A stretch of DNA of 64,000 nt, taken from positions 1 through 64,000 of the forward strand of contig JABCPU010000125.1 of assembly GCA_016800925.1 (NCBI GenBank), written 5' to 3'. Shown one piece after another: positions 35,662 to 47,237 of the stretch. A model generated the notes under the pieces. The model had not been told where the DNA came from, did no database searches, and saw only the letters and a list, made by a program, of their open reading frames with translations. The position numbers and the translations under genes were made by a program. Numbering within the stretch: position 1 is the first letter of the stretch; the number at the start of each line of letters is the position of its first letter. The DNA is from Suillus spraguei. Lineage: Eukaryota; Basidiomycota; Agaricomycetes; Boletales; Suillaceae.

Positions 35662-37969
35662 TTATACCGTAGATTCCTCATCTTTCGGATTGTCCTTATA
35701 TCTCCCTATCCGTACTACCAATGCCACGAAGCAGACGACAAGTGATGCAACAAAGCCCACGGCACCACGCGTCCATTGGTTTTCAGTTCCGAATATCAAA
35801 TTGCCCAAGCCCGCAGCAAAACATAGTAGGCTATCATGAGTATTCAGCGACATCGCTCTTCATACAGTAACATGAATGCTTACGCCCACATCAACAGTCC
35901 ATATGGCAGACTATACGTTATGGCTAGGGCTTCCGTGCCAGTGGTAAAGAAAGACTGTGACATGTGTGACAGAAGTGTGACCTATCGTTTGGGTCAGTCC
36001 TTGATGGAATGATGATATTTAATTGGTTCTCGTACAGCTCGCTCGCAATCCTTCTGTTGGTTTTGACGAACCAGAAGAAGTACGAGGAGTACGACTGCAA
36101 TGCTGCAAGCCGTCGATAGATAGCTCAGTAATTTGGCGACGTCCTGCACAGATGAAATTGCAAGAAAGGCCATGTTGGCATTGAGAATAACTGTTGCCTA
36201 GAGTAAGTTGTAAGTATCGCTGACTCCAGATGTTTTAATGACGATTTACTGAGAGCGCCAACCCAGTCCACTCATCATTAAGTTTCCCCATAAATTGATT
36301 CCAGAGGACGCGATTAATGATCCTATCAACCCATATCGTGTTTAGATCTTCTTGGTGGGCACGAGGGGCGCCAAAGAGTAAGAAAGAGGTAATAATGAAC
36401 AAGAGCGACTGATGATCATGATCCTTGAAGTAGATCGTCTGGTCAGAGTCTAACCTCGCACCCGGCTGTCCACAAAAATTGAAAAACCTTGCTTTGGCTA
36501 CTGCAATATTAGCGAAAGTCAGTAGAGTCTTTGGTTACGCACTGAACTCAGACATGAATCGAGCTGAAAGAGGATGAATCAACATACTTCAAGAAGCACA
36601 TCGTTCAGGATAAAAACACACCTACAACACATCTTGTGTGTGTAAATTCTCCTTCGAGGGTTCCTGTCATAGAAAACGTCAGTCATCTAGACCGTGTTCG
36701 CAAACCTTTACCGGAACTACCTTCGATGTTCATAACGAGGTCCAGCATCTTCTCTAGCTCGTCTTTATCAAACGGAGAGACAGACGTCGCAGACGTGAGG
36801 GTCACTGTAAGATTCACAAATATCAATGTCTCACTTGAGGAGGTGCAATGTGATATCGAAGATCACCTGCTGCAGCATGCATAATCATTTGTTTCAGTTC
36901 CTCAAGAACAACTGGCGTCACTCGATTTTCATACGGAAACAGTTCACAATGAGTCCTTGAGGCTGCTTGAGTTGGCATCAAATCTACACGAATGGCTGAC
37001 ACGATGTCAGAAACTGACCCTGGTCACCCAAAATCATAAACATACCTGGACTTCACCAGTACTGAGCTTCAATAGCGTGTTCTGAAGTTGTGTATGTTAG
37101 CATGGAGAAAAATGCAGCAGATAATCAGAAGTTACACACTGATATGACCCATGTTCCTCACTCGCCTAATGTTCTCGAACAAGGATTCTGCGTCGAAACT
37201 TTCTAGCCAAAAGATGCACTGCGCGTCTTGTTCGACGAAATAGTAGCCGCAGGTGTTCTCATCAATATCCTCAACGACTAATTCCGTCTTATTGGTGATA
37301 TCCACGCTTGAGTTGGCTTGTGCATCGTTATATAGCTTATCTATGAATGCCTCAATCGCACTAAGGGTCGATGGTCTTGACAAGTCAGCATCAGTATATA
37401 TCCGCTGCCGCCTTCGTTAATGATTGCGTGGAGTGTCGAATCTGAACCTACGCGTGTGCTGTCGTAGTAATACAAGGCACCTTCAGGGTGTGCAAGTGGT
37501 TTCCATCGGCTGGAGGGCAGTTTGCTTGGCGTCGTCAACTCACAATAGTCCGACTGAAGAAGAAGGACATACTCCTTGAACACCTTTTCCCCCGGCTTGA
37601 TAAATACGCGGTCCTTCGTTTGGGGTCTATGCCGTGATTAAGCATGGAAAAAGGAAGTGGAAAGCGCCTCATACCAACTTACATTGGCCGTTTCCTCTTG
37701 TATCGATTTACCTCGGATGCTGGAATCGGCTTTGCCTTGCGTATCGATGGAATAGATGGAGATACTGTGCTTAACGGTACAGATATGCCAGAACTTGAAG
37801 GGTTGATATTACTGCCCAGTGCGGCGCATGCACCGCTTGCTGTAGCGACCGAAGTTGTACCAGCAGAAGGTATCCGAGATAAAGGTAGCGACTTCTGTGG
37901 GGTCAGTGAGCCTCCAGGACTACTGACTGTGATACGAGGTGTTCTGTTAACGAGTGACTGCCTGAGCAT
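35662..37969 (-). CDS. Multi-exon agaricomycete membrane protein with N-terminal soluble part
   Basis: Starts MLRQSLVNRTPRITVSSPGG (37969), a Ser/Pro-rich leader. An intron near 37678 leads to DRVFIKPGEKVFKEYVLLLQ and RWKPLAHPEGALYYYDSTR. A further GT-AG intron joins this to RIYTDADLSRPSTLSAIEAF. Soluble motifs continue with ENTCGYYFVEQDAQCIFWLE and RTHCELFPYENRVTPVVLEE. After ARFFNFCGQPGARLDSDQTI come membrane segments: SLLFIITSFLLFGAP, ATVILNANMAFLAISSV with VVLLVLLLVRQNQ, ALAITYSLPYGLLMW, and VGFVASLVVCFVALVVRIG before the stop at 35662. I know this arrangement from many mushroom genomes as an uncharacterised family. All junctions I could test keep frame. The function is unknown; the HPEGALYYYD segment is WW-like. 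Confidence 0.75.
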
Positions 37970-38661
37970 CTTGTTGCTTCAGAGTATTGACAGGGTAAGA
38001 CATACTGTGACAGCACGGGAACGGGATGGCTTGTTGGCAAAGTTGCAGGAGACCTTTGGAGCCTTAATCACAGACGAAGGTGCCGAAGTGGACATGATTG
38101 AATTAGTACAAAGAATAGAACACCACATTGCAGACGAACCGTGTCCAAACGTAGTCAAAGATCGTGCTTAACCCCCCTCTGGCACGGCTTCGCAAATTCG
38201 ACTGAGAAGACATTGACAGTAATCACTGAGTATTCAAGGGATGCTGAAGCTTTCAAAGTTTTCCCAGCCCGAAGCTGAGTGCTGAAGCGCCGAACAGCCT
38301 CCAACAACCACGTGTGCGTAGTACTCATCGGTACGACTGTACTGTAATACTGCATCAATCCAACCGTCCTGACACTGCTAGATATTGCCTTCAGGATGCA
38401 GCATGAACCTTTGAACGACAATGAATCAACATTCAGTGAAGAGGGCAAATAGTCCTTCAGCTTAAGCCGGACGAACAAGAGACACCTCGGAGTTATTTCG
38501 GTTAGTCTGCCGCCGCTTACAGGGCTTGCGCAATGCATGTACGTGTATTGTGACAAAGCATTTCCAGGTCGCCAGCCAATTATCTACCGCCCTGTATATA
38601 GACAAGTCCTCGACATTTACCCCCTGTCGTTTCTTCTGTTGTCTTGCTTTATCTCAGCACC
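37970..38661. other. Divergent intergenic region
   Basis: Lies between the minus-strand membrane protein and the plus-strand dehydrogenase. A 133-codon minus frame (38155-38556) has no motif or supporting splice pattern. The + frame across 37644-38171 is the shadow of the Ser/Pro-rich exon and its upstream region. It should contain both promoters. Confidence 0.5.
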
Positions 38662-39992
38662 ATGGGTTTCTTTTCAAAGTCATTCGATCCAGTCACTGAC
38701 CTCCCAGACTTGTCTGGTAAGGTTATCCTGATCACAGGCGGAAAGTGAGTATGTCACACACATGACCCGGAGTGCTACTCACAGCTACTTTGTAGCGCAG
38801 GTATCGGCTACTCAACTGTGAAGCACCTGGCACGTCGTGGTGCCAAGGTGTACATGGCCGCACGCAACCAAAACAAGGCAGAGGAGGCAATCGCGCAACT
38901 GAAAGCAGAAGGGCTGGGTCCTGGGAACGGTGATATTATCTGGTTGGAACTCGATTTGAAAGACCCTCGGAATGCAAAGAAAGCGGCAGAGGAATTTATG
39001 AAACAGGAAAAGAGATTGGATGTTCTGAGTGAGTATATGTTTTGGTTCGTTCATAATTTCGGTATGCTGAATGAATCACAGTTCATAATGCTGCGATGTA
39101 AGTTGATCGGCTTGCATGGGCGTAATTGGCACTGAATACCCTATAGGTTCATTGGGGATTACACCATAACATCGGATGGTAAGCTTTGTCTCGCGGTGTA
39201 AAGACCGTACTTAAACAACATCTCAGGAATCCAAGAGATAGTGATAGTTAAGTGCGTCTTCTGGTATATAAAAACAGGACTAAACACTCACTTATGTTTA
39301 TTCCAGCGTAATAAGTCATATCGTCCTGACACGCACCCTTCAACCGCTGCTGGACCAGACAGGAGCAGAACCTGATTCAGACGTCCGCATAGTTGTTGTA
39401 TGTGATGCTTCACCGAATGCGTCCCGAAAACTCACACTTTCGTACTACCATTCAGATCGCTTCAGACGGCCACCGGTTCGTATCAGGGGAACCTCGTTTC
39501 CGCAACCTTGACGATCTTAACAATGAGCTCAAGAGTTCGCTTTCCCCCAGCTTTGCGCGGTATTGTACGTCGATCGTCCCTTGCTATCTTCTGTCTCACA
39601 AAATTCCTTCACAAGGTTTGTCAAAACTCATGAATATACTCTACGCTTCTGAACTTCAACGACACCTCGCTGCCGTTGGCTCTCCCATCACCGTCATCGC
39701 CGTTCACCCTGGAGCAGTCAACACCTTCTCCCATAAACCGCCCCTATCCAATTTTTACTTCATCGTCAAGCCCATCGTGTTCCTTTTCTTTTTAAATCAA
39801 GACCAGGGTGCATATAACTCGGCATTTGCAGCTGGATCAGAAGAAGTGGCCAAGCACCGCGAGAAGTACAAGGGTAAGTATATAACGCCAGTGGGTAAGT
39901 TAGCAGAACCGACGAAGGTGGCAAGCAATGAGAAGCTTGCAAAGGAGCTTTGGGATACTGTGGATAAGTTTTTGGAGGAGAAGGGAATTTGA
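38662..39992 (+). CDS. Short-chain dehydrogenase/reductase (SDR)
   Basis: A classical NAD(P)-dependent SDR, near the retinol-dehydrogenase/WW-oxidoreductase-like group. ATG at 38662 gives MGFFSKSFDPVTDLPDLSGK. Splicing joins ILITGGN to AGIGYSTVKHLARRGAKVY, so the Rossmann motif TGGNAGIG is complete. Later come LDVLIHNAA, ISHIVLTRTLQPLLD, RIVVIASDGHRF and the catalytic YCLSK (YxxxK). VIAVHPGAVNTF follows, then the C-terminal exon with NQDQGAYNSAFAAGSEEVAK and the end EEKGI-stop at 39992. About seven exons, all in phase. A hydrophobic stretch near PIVFLFFLN suggests membrane association. A fragment of the last exon recurs at 50036-50330. It lies just upstream of the OYE copy B, another reductase. 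Confidence 0.88.
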
Positions 39993-40091
39993 TGGACTGA
40001 GATTGACGAATAGTTGTACCTCTCAAGAGGTGTCGAAACTCTACAGTACATGTAGCTTCTGCCTTGCACCAAGTACACTAAGACCGCTTTT

Positions 40092-40229
40092 ATGGACTTG
40101 CTCAAGGATAGGAAGGGAAGAAGAAAGGCTGAAGATGACGCAACTGACCAGTCACCCACTAAAAAAGGTTCTTCTTCCTCTGCTGTACTTGATGATGAGG
40201 ACAAGCTTGAGTATACTATGATCGAGTAG
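40092..40229 (+). other. Small charged open frame after the SDR gene
   Basis: A 45-codon ATG frame (MDLLKDRKGRRKAEDDATDQ, ending EYTMIE-stop at 40229). Its composition is clearly protein-like (basic, then acidic). The frame continues upstream through TKYTKTAF to a TAG that could end an intron. It may be an orphaned 3' exon or a small gene. I do not recognise it. Confidence 0.3.
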
Positions 40230-40789
40230 GTTGGAGTGATCGTTTTTCTTGGTGACTTCTTTATCTTGGCTTGAACTGTATAAATGACCTACATTTACAA
40301 ATATCTGCGAATCACATCTTGTCTCAGTGTCTTTAAGTGGAGTCGGGGATTGGCGCTTGCGCCGCTATGATTAATAATTTATTCCCTAATTTGAATGGGA
40401 TCCAGTCCTGTTAAACGACGGCTTGCTTCATAGGTTAGGACTGGTCACGAGTCTAGGAGATGACAGACATGATGACTTTCTACAGTGGCGCAATCATTCA
40501 GGTACCTCGAGCACGCAATGATATCGGTGTGTTTCCGACCTTTTGCTAAGTAATAAACTTTATAGATGATACTTAGTGGCGCTTACCGCATGTACGACCG
40601 TGCACGCTGACAGCTGCTAAAGCAGTGTATACCTGACCAATCTGGTCCTATCTATCGTAGCGTCTACCTTCTTCCGCCATCATTGCATTACATATCATGC
40701 TTTGATGAGGTTTTCACAAGTGGCAGAATGGCTCTACCCAACCTGACAAATCTATCTATCTCATTTTTGTCGAGCGAAGGGAAGTTGGC

Positions 40790-40796
40790 TATAAGA
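40790..40796 (+). promoter_or_regulatory. TATA-like element of OYE copy B
   Basis: TATAAGA about 86 bases before the ATG, in the block GTTGGCTATAAGACACA. It corresponds to GTTGGCTATAAAACACA upstream of copy C. Confidence 0.6.
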
Positions 40797-40875
40797 CACA
40801 TGACATGACCTGACCGTCCCTCAAATCAATGTCATATCATTCCAGGCATTCTCTACTAATCTGCAATAAATAACC

Positions 40876-42142
40876 ATGTCTTCTTCAAGTTCTGCACTAT
40901 TCTCCCCCATTCGCGTAGGCAACATCAACTTGCAGCACCCCACTTACCCGTCTACGTGCAAGCGCAGATCATGTCCCAAGTCCAGAAGCGCCTGCGTACT
41001 ACTCTCAGAGAGGGTCTATCCCTGGCACTCTTCTTATCTCAGAAGCCACATTCATATCTCAGAAGGCTGGTGGTTTTGATAATATTCCTGGAATATACAC
41101 CGACGCCCATGTAGAGGCATGGAGAAAGGTATGTTGTGTCTTGCTCGATGATCTTACTGGATGAGAGCTGATTCACGCCCTGTATCGCAGGTAACAGAAG
41201 CAGTTCACGAGAAGGGCTCGTTCATTTTCCTGCAGCTTGGGGCGCCCGGTCGCGTCGCGGAAACAGCCGTTCTTGCCAAAGAGAACAATAGTCCCTACGT
41301 CGGTGCTTCACCTATCCCCCTTCCGAACAAGACAGACGTACCACACCCACTTACCACGGATGAAATTAAAGAGTACGTTTCCATGTATGCCGCTGCCGCC
41401 AAAACTGCCATTCGAGCTGGCTTCGATGGCGTTGAAATTCACGGCGCGAACAGCTACTTGATCGACCAGTTCATGCAAGACGTCAGCAACCAGCGCACAG
41501 ATGAATACGGCGGAAGCATCGAGAACCGTGCAAGGTTTGCACTCGAAGTAGTAGGTGCCGTAGTGGAGGCTGTTGGTGCTGAGAGGACGAGTTTCCGAAT
41601 TAGCCCGTGGGGCACATCCAATGGTATGTCTATAATTGAATACTAGCTATCGTTATTTAGTTGATTTGTGGTGCAGGTATGGGAATGGTAGACCCCAAAC
41701 CCCAGTTCTCCTACGTGGTTGAGCAGCTGCGCAAGCACAAACTCGCATACATCCACGTTGTGGAGCCAATGCCTGACGAAGTCACTGCTGAAATAAACAG
41801 CGATTTCATCCGTGATATCTGGCAGGGGGTCGAAGGTAGCACCTTCATCAGCACAAACAAACATACCCGGAGTAGCGCGATTGAAACGGCGGACAAGAAA
41901 GGGGGCCTTATTGGATTTGGGAGGTTGTTTATGCCAAACGTGAGTCATTTGTTCCTAGACTTAGCGGTGACTGACGTGCCCCACTTACCTAGCCTGATCT
42001 TCCATTCCGTTTGCTAAAGGACCTCGCACTCGAACGGGGTGACCAAGCAACGTGGTACATGGCCGGCAATTCTACACCGGCAGGTTATTCGGATTGGCCT
42101 TTTGCACCAGAGAATAGTCAGCAACTGGGAGGCAAATTCTGA
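40876..42142 (+). pseudogene. Old yellow enzyme, copy B (14-base deletion in exon 1)
   Basis: ATG at 40876 gives MSSSSSALFSPIRVGNINLQ. Compared with copy C, 14 bases are then missing, removing most of HRIVLAPL and shifting frame. Everything after this is well preserved: YAQRGSTPGTL-type sequence in another frame, exon 2 (VTEAVHEKGSFIFLQLG to FRISPWGT) with [18 protein letters not shown], exon 3 (MGMVDPKPQFSYVVEQLRKH to GFGRLFMPN) and exon 4 (PDLPFRLLKDLALERGDQ to GGKF-stop at 42142). The catalytic His and Asn of EIHGAN and the Tyr of SYL are present. The lost PLTR neighbourhood contacts FMN, so the enzyme as read is dead. Use of a downstream start would lack this part. Confidence 0.8.
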
Positions 42143-42277
42143 CATGGCTTTGAAAGTGATATACCTTATAATAGATGTCGACCTTAAACTTCGTTCACCT
42201 TTGGACGTTGTCTAGCGTGAATTACAATAACGTCGAATGCCGTTGCATAGGCAGGTCATAAGTGAAACTGCTCGCGA

Positions 42278-42682
42278 TTGACGGTCCAGCTCGAACACGC
42301 TGGATTGAAAGGCAGAGGATGCATGAATTTCCACAGCTTTATACGCTGTTTCAACGGCGCACTGCTTCTGAGGTTGAGAATTGTATGTCCTGACGCACGC
42401 AGTGTCGACGATAGTATTCATGAAAATCTTTGCTCTTCGTGGTCGACCCTCGACAAAGAACATGCGGTTTCGTCGGGACTGAATACCATCGCAGATAGCA
42501 TTAAATACATAGCGTCGTCCGAAGGAGGAGCATTTCGGCCAGTAAAAGTGAAGACGGGTCACGGTGAGAGGAAGTCTCCAACGATGTCTTCTGAATCTAC
42601 CATGACGGAGAGTGGCATTCTGGATACCCACGACATCGTGAAAAGAACAGCAGCAGCCATGGCGGTTCAAGAGGAGGAGTGA
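42278..42682 (+). other. Unrecognised open frame between OYE and DUF6533-type genes
   Basis: A 134-codon frame without an ATG at its start. Its second half reads like protein (VDDSIHENLCSSWSTLDKEH, then TMTESGILDTHDIVKRTAAA) and ends VQEEE-stop. It has no counterpart in unit C, where the SDR fragment occupies a similar place. It may be the last exon of an inserted or decayed gene. A 152-codon antisense frame overlaps it. Confidence 0.25.
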
Positions 42683-42941
42683 GAAAAAGGAGCGAGGTGG
42701 AGCACGTGAGTCTGCACCCTTCTACCACCATGCGCCAGCCACTGTTAGGATGATGGCCTCGCCGTTCATTGAGTTCCAGTAACGATGCAACAAGAAATGA
42801 ATTTGTCTACATGAACCTTCTTCTCTTACATAAATATACTTTGGAACACCATAACCTTGCCATAACCATAATTCGAATAAATACTACAGCGGATCCTTGA
42901 CTAGATATCTCCTCCCTACAGAACACTCCGCAAGCATTTCC

Positions 42942-44633
42942 CTACACAGTACTGCTAGTTGACACATGTACACGCTGTTCAAAGACAATCGATCTCATGC
43001 TAGTTTCTGCGTCGGAGTCGGCCACAAGTTTGGCGTGGTATTCTCGAACGCTAAGGATAAGGCGTGGTCCCAACACAAACATCTGGACGCCCAATAAAAC
43101 TTGAAGGGCACCATAAAGTATCTGAGCTACGATAGAAGTTGAAGTCTTTAAAAATGATCAACAGTGGTCACAAGCAAATGTCAACGGCGGGTCGGCATAC
43201 CCAGAGCTCTGGAGAGGTGCCAGCAAGCTGGAGGGAGGAGACGCCAGCAAAGCTAGGACGTCCGGAACTTCAGCAGAAAAATATAACTACATTCACATTA
43301 CAAGCTCACCCTGCAAAATAAAGCACATGAGATTGTATCAGCACTCTGAAACAGTCACCGATGGTTGATCCTGTCGATTGGTTGAGTCGTCGCAAGTCAC
43401 GAAAGTGTTTCACAGCAATCCAGATTGAAAGACACAATGCGAGGGCCTCCCAAACGGTGTTGAGAATCCATATAATTGAAATCAGAAGCTGGGAGGATGC
43501 CCCTTCATCAAAACTGCACATAGATATGCCAGAGAGTATCAGCTCCTCTAGTGTTTGTCCAATGAGCTGTATTCGTCGAGTCAACAAGTAAAGCTTACCT
43601 CCTACAACAGGTTTGAGTACTATTACTAGGCTTGCTCCACAGGTGATGTTTATAGCCAGGAAGATAATAACCAGAAAGATAAGCATGATTCTAGATCGCT
43701 GATACATGGCATGCAACCGAGTGATCATGATGACTTTGCATCATGTTTCAGTCGAGTCAATATTGAGGTATTGCAACTCACCGCCCAGCACGGCAGCTAT
43801 GACCACACCTGCCCCATTTACAGCGTCGTACATAATTGTGCCTGAAATACCCAATTAATAATCGCCTTTGTGCTGGGATCAAATGCTCCACTCACACCTA
43901 TTGAGTCATTATGCTGAGCCAAGTTTAATTATCAAAATCTCACTCACTCCTGCATATTATGGATGTATCCATTGGATAGAAACAAGATGATTGCAGAATA
44001 CTCACTGTATCTGTCCGTGAGCCCAATGGTGTAAATGCTGTGTGCCGCCAGTCAGAAGAATCGAACACGGTGCATATGAGACATACACATAGCAGAGATA
44101 CTGATAACGAGAGATAGGCTATTAGCACAGCTCTAACTTGTTAGCCTCAACAACATACAAAGAATATGGTATTCCAATATATCGTGTCTAGAACATTTTG
44201 AAGTCAGCATAACTTGCCAGTCACGCTATGGTATGAAGTAAGGGACGAACTATCAGGTACAGCACAGTTATGAGAGACCACCGTTGTTTCTGTCGCGAAT
44301 TCATTGTATTTTGTTGCTTTTCTTCCAAGGTTACTCACCCAGATCAGTTCAATCTGTAACACCATTTTTAGCAAGTTAGCTCCTCTAGCAATAGCACCGA
44401 CCTACCTCTTGTCCTAGTGTCAGCACTGGAATTATCATGAGAATATCAGCGGTTTTGGAAACTGTTCTGCGCACCCCAATCATATACCACCACGACACCG
44501 CCAGCAACTGCGAAACCACAAGTCAATATTAAATCGAAGATGTCAACTGATACAACTAACCCCCCCAATAGCTGTTAAAAAGATTATAACTGATTGCCGG
44601 CCAGAAGCTGGGATCATTTAAGACTACGGTCAT
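42942..44633 (-). CDS. DUF6533-type multi-pass membrane protein, copy B
   Basis: ATG at 44631-44633 gives MTVVLNDPSFWPAISYNLFN. A GTTAG donor and CGCAG acceptor join this to VAGGVVVVYDWG. A later exon has the hallmark RQKQRWSLITVLYLIVR. Next come SVSLLCVCLICTVFDSSDWR, the long exon 43306-43728 (RLHAMYQRSRIMLIFLVIIF, then GQTLEELILSG, then WEALALCLSIWIAVKHF) and the C-terminal exon ending at 42942. Seven membrane spans would be expected. Domain order matches DUF6533 proteins of mushrooms, whose function is unknown. No internal stop was found in the exons checked, but the exon between YDWG and RQKQRW was not resolved. The gene is convergent with OYE copy B. Confidence 0.65.
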
Positions 44634-46082
44634 ATTCGAGGGATGAGTTTGAACGAGTGGGGAGCGTTGATGGTGTATAACAATAGTGTTCGTACTAGAA
44701 ATACCACTATTCAGCGCTTCTATCGCCAGAATGGGTATGATGGAGATGGACATTTGATCCCTCAAGACCCATAAGTATTGCAGTGCGAAATAAGGGAAAA
44801 GAGGAGGGCCTCAACCGGATCAAGGTAGATTTTGATTTGCCGACTGGCGACGTAGTATTAAGCACACGGAAACCTGAACATCAGGAATGTTCCAGTTGTT
44901 GGCAATGTCGGTATTTCGACGGAGTATTTTTACTCCAAGCTTGTATAAACCAAGGAGTCCTGTATAAAATCATGTAGTCATCATTCTAACACAGGTCGAA
45001 GCGTGATGTGATCGAAAACGAGCATATCCGCTCCCTTCTGTTGAACCCGAGGTGTAACCGTAATAGCACCACAGATAGGAAACCGTGACACACAGTGGGT
45101 CGAAGGGAAGCGAATATGACTCACTTTACACATCTGTTGCCTCGTATGTATGAAGTAATACATTTATCGGTGCTACTCGCAGTCATATCAGCGGTCATGG
45201 CAGAGAGCGAATCCAACACAGCAGACTCATGCTGTATGATTGATATTTGACGCCATTCGAAAGAGAAATCGAGATAAAAAGCATGTGCAATTTCCAATTG
45301 TAGAGAATTGATGATCATTGTTTCGGTGATTCCCGAAGTACTTGAACTTTGATCGTTGTTGGATCAGTATAGTCGTCATAAAAATGAAACAGCTGCTGTG
45401 CTCTGTAAATGAATGGATTGTGAATATTTGAATAGCGAGTTGCAGCTTGATCGTCACCAAATAGATAGTCAGAGGTGAGGAGATAGATCTAATTTTTTTA
45501 AGTCATCACTGGCCAGTGCGGAGACCTAAGCTTAATTTCGCTGGAGGCTGGACAGTGATGCTCCGATGATCTGGGAGTTTTTCCAATTTGCCAAGTGTGT
45601 ACTATACTTAGTTGCGCTGGCACTTGCGCCCAAATATTCCCGCAACCTAAGTTCTAATTGTTCACCACAGATCGGAAGTATTCATTATTTCATTTACATC
45701 TTCCTGCTGCCAGTTCACGGTCTCCGGAGGTTGCACTGATTTAGAAAGTTGTGATGAGAGGCTTATCCAGCTGAATTATATGATATAAATTATGTAACCA
45801 AGAAAACACTGCCAACGATCCCGCTTGGCAGATCTCGCGATGGGCCACTCGGACACGGTGTGCGTGAGTCTGCATCACAGGCCATGTTGATCATCAGTTG
45901 GTTTATCGCTGAAAGAGGCGAAGGCCGCACTATAGCCATTCAGTACTGCATTTGATAAGCTGATGAGACATAACAGTCTTGCTAACATCCCGAATCGTAG
46001 TATTGCCAGTTGCCTGTACACATAGTTTCTAATCAAATTTGCAAACCACCAGCGAAGGAATACCTACCGCCCTCTGACACCA
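44634..46082. other. Spacer of duplication unit B
   Basis: No gene supported. The stretch matches 52490-53970 with indels. Shared blocks include GGTCGAAGCGTGATGTGATCGAAAA and GTGAGTCTGCATCACAGGCCATGTTGAT (both cited only in part: GTCGAAGCGTGATGTGATCG; CTGCATCACAGGCCATGTTG). Confidence 0.5.
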
Positions 46083-47237
46083 TTACACTCTCTTAACCAT
46101 TGTCATCACCAATCGCCATTCAATGTCTACTTCATCATGTCCTTCCACAGCTCTCCCATCATCCAGCTCCACACCCTCCTTAAGATCCTTCCAGAACCGC
46201 ACTGCAACATCTTCACGCGGGTTTTCCCCATCTGCGGGATTCTGCTGACAGAACATGTACGACGAGCTCCACGTATTAAGATAAGATAACAGGTCATTCC
46301 TTGTCATCTTCTTGCGCATGATCACGGAGCGTGGAGAAGGGAGAGATGGGTAGTGGTCGTCTGTGATGCATTTGTGCATTGTTGAATGATAGGTCCAAGA
46401 AAAACCCGTGAAGAAGAACCCGTGAAGAAGACTTTCGAAATCACTGAACGCGCCGGGTACAACTTCATTACCTGCTGGCACTTCAACTAAGTGGTTTTCC
46501 AGAATCGAACGGCTGGCTTGTTGCCAGTATGGGCCAACGCTGTTCTGTAATCAATACCTTGGCAATAAGCATTAATTTTCTGTGAGTGACGTATAGCGAG
46601 TGAAGCGGAACCCAGAGTAAATCTAAGTCAAGCAAATGTCAAGAGTGACTGGACAAGTGATGGCTTGGAGATGGGAACACATACCCAGAATGCAGCACTC
46701 CATTCTTCCTCGTCACCCCTGCGAGCTCAGGCCACATTTTATTCTAATCAAATCAATGACTTGCCTGGGCTACAACCACGCAGACATCATGAGAAAATAG
46801 TACCATCGAGTCCATCCTGTCTGATACACGCACCGGCAATGACTAGATCCATACTACTATCCTCTAAAAACGGTGGACTCTCTGCGCTCGCCTGCACGTA
46901 CTCATATTGACCAGTGCTCACTAGCGTTTTCCTGAGCAACTTTGATCATCTTTAGAACTTGGGTCGACACCAATGACGTACTTGAAGGGTGTGAGCTCGA
47001 CCGTCGCTTGACCTGGAATTCCGAACGCATTGTCAATATGTTAATAGCTGAAATCCTTCAAATTGAGTACAGCTAGAACTGACCTGTCCCACAACCGAGA
47101 TCCACTGCTCTATCCTATCTTGCACCCTTGTTGCGCTCGTGGTACCGGAATATGAAGTCATACAGTGACCTAGGATAGGTCGGTCTGAAGGTCGCATATA
47201 TGGCGGTGTTAAAAGAGGATTTGCCGAAAGTCGCCAT
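46083..47237 (-). pseudogene. Crg1-like SAM-dependent methyltransferase, copy B (broken)
   Basis: Family: trans-aconitate/cantharidin-type small-molecule methyltransferases (Crg1-like). ATG at 47237 gives MATFGKSSFNTAIYATFRPT and YDFIFRYHERNKGAR. Then TAG replaces the expected Trp before DRAVDLGCGTG, the SAM-binding motif I. Further on, one extra A after SSK shifts frame before the IKVAQ helix. Near 46540 a small deletion disrupts the block between GID and the SILENHLVEVP-like region. The C-terminal part (YPSLPSPRSVIMRKKM, LLSYLNTWSS, EVDIEWRLVMTMVKRV-stop) is well kept. Three independent lesions make this a pseudogene. It is the fullest methyltransferase copy in the window. Confidence 0.82.

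Larger units (their letters stand above)
40390..46960. repeat. Segmental duplication unit B (OYE / DUF6533 / methyltransferase)
   Basis: From roughly 40750 to 46960 the sequence runs parallel to 48390-55115. It includes the OYE upstream region, the OYE gene, the spacer with TTCATTGAGTTCCAGTAACG, the inverted DUF6533-type gene, its upstream spacer and the methyltransferase. The offset is about 7.7-7.8 kb. Insertions and deletions of tens to hundreds of bases separate the units, for example about 100 bases more in unit B near 44860-44930. The SDR fragment is present only in unit C, downstream of OYE. The left limit is approximate. Confidence 0.75.

Noticed and set aside
38155..38556. 133-codon minus-strand frame
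   Set aside because: No motif, and it lies in the divergent intergenic space upstream of the membrane protein start.
39797..40204. Antisense frames at the SDR 3' end, present again at 50100-50501
   Set aside because: The pair looks conserved only because the SDR tail was duplicated. The frames are antisense to a real exon and show no independent constraint.
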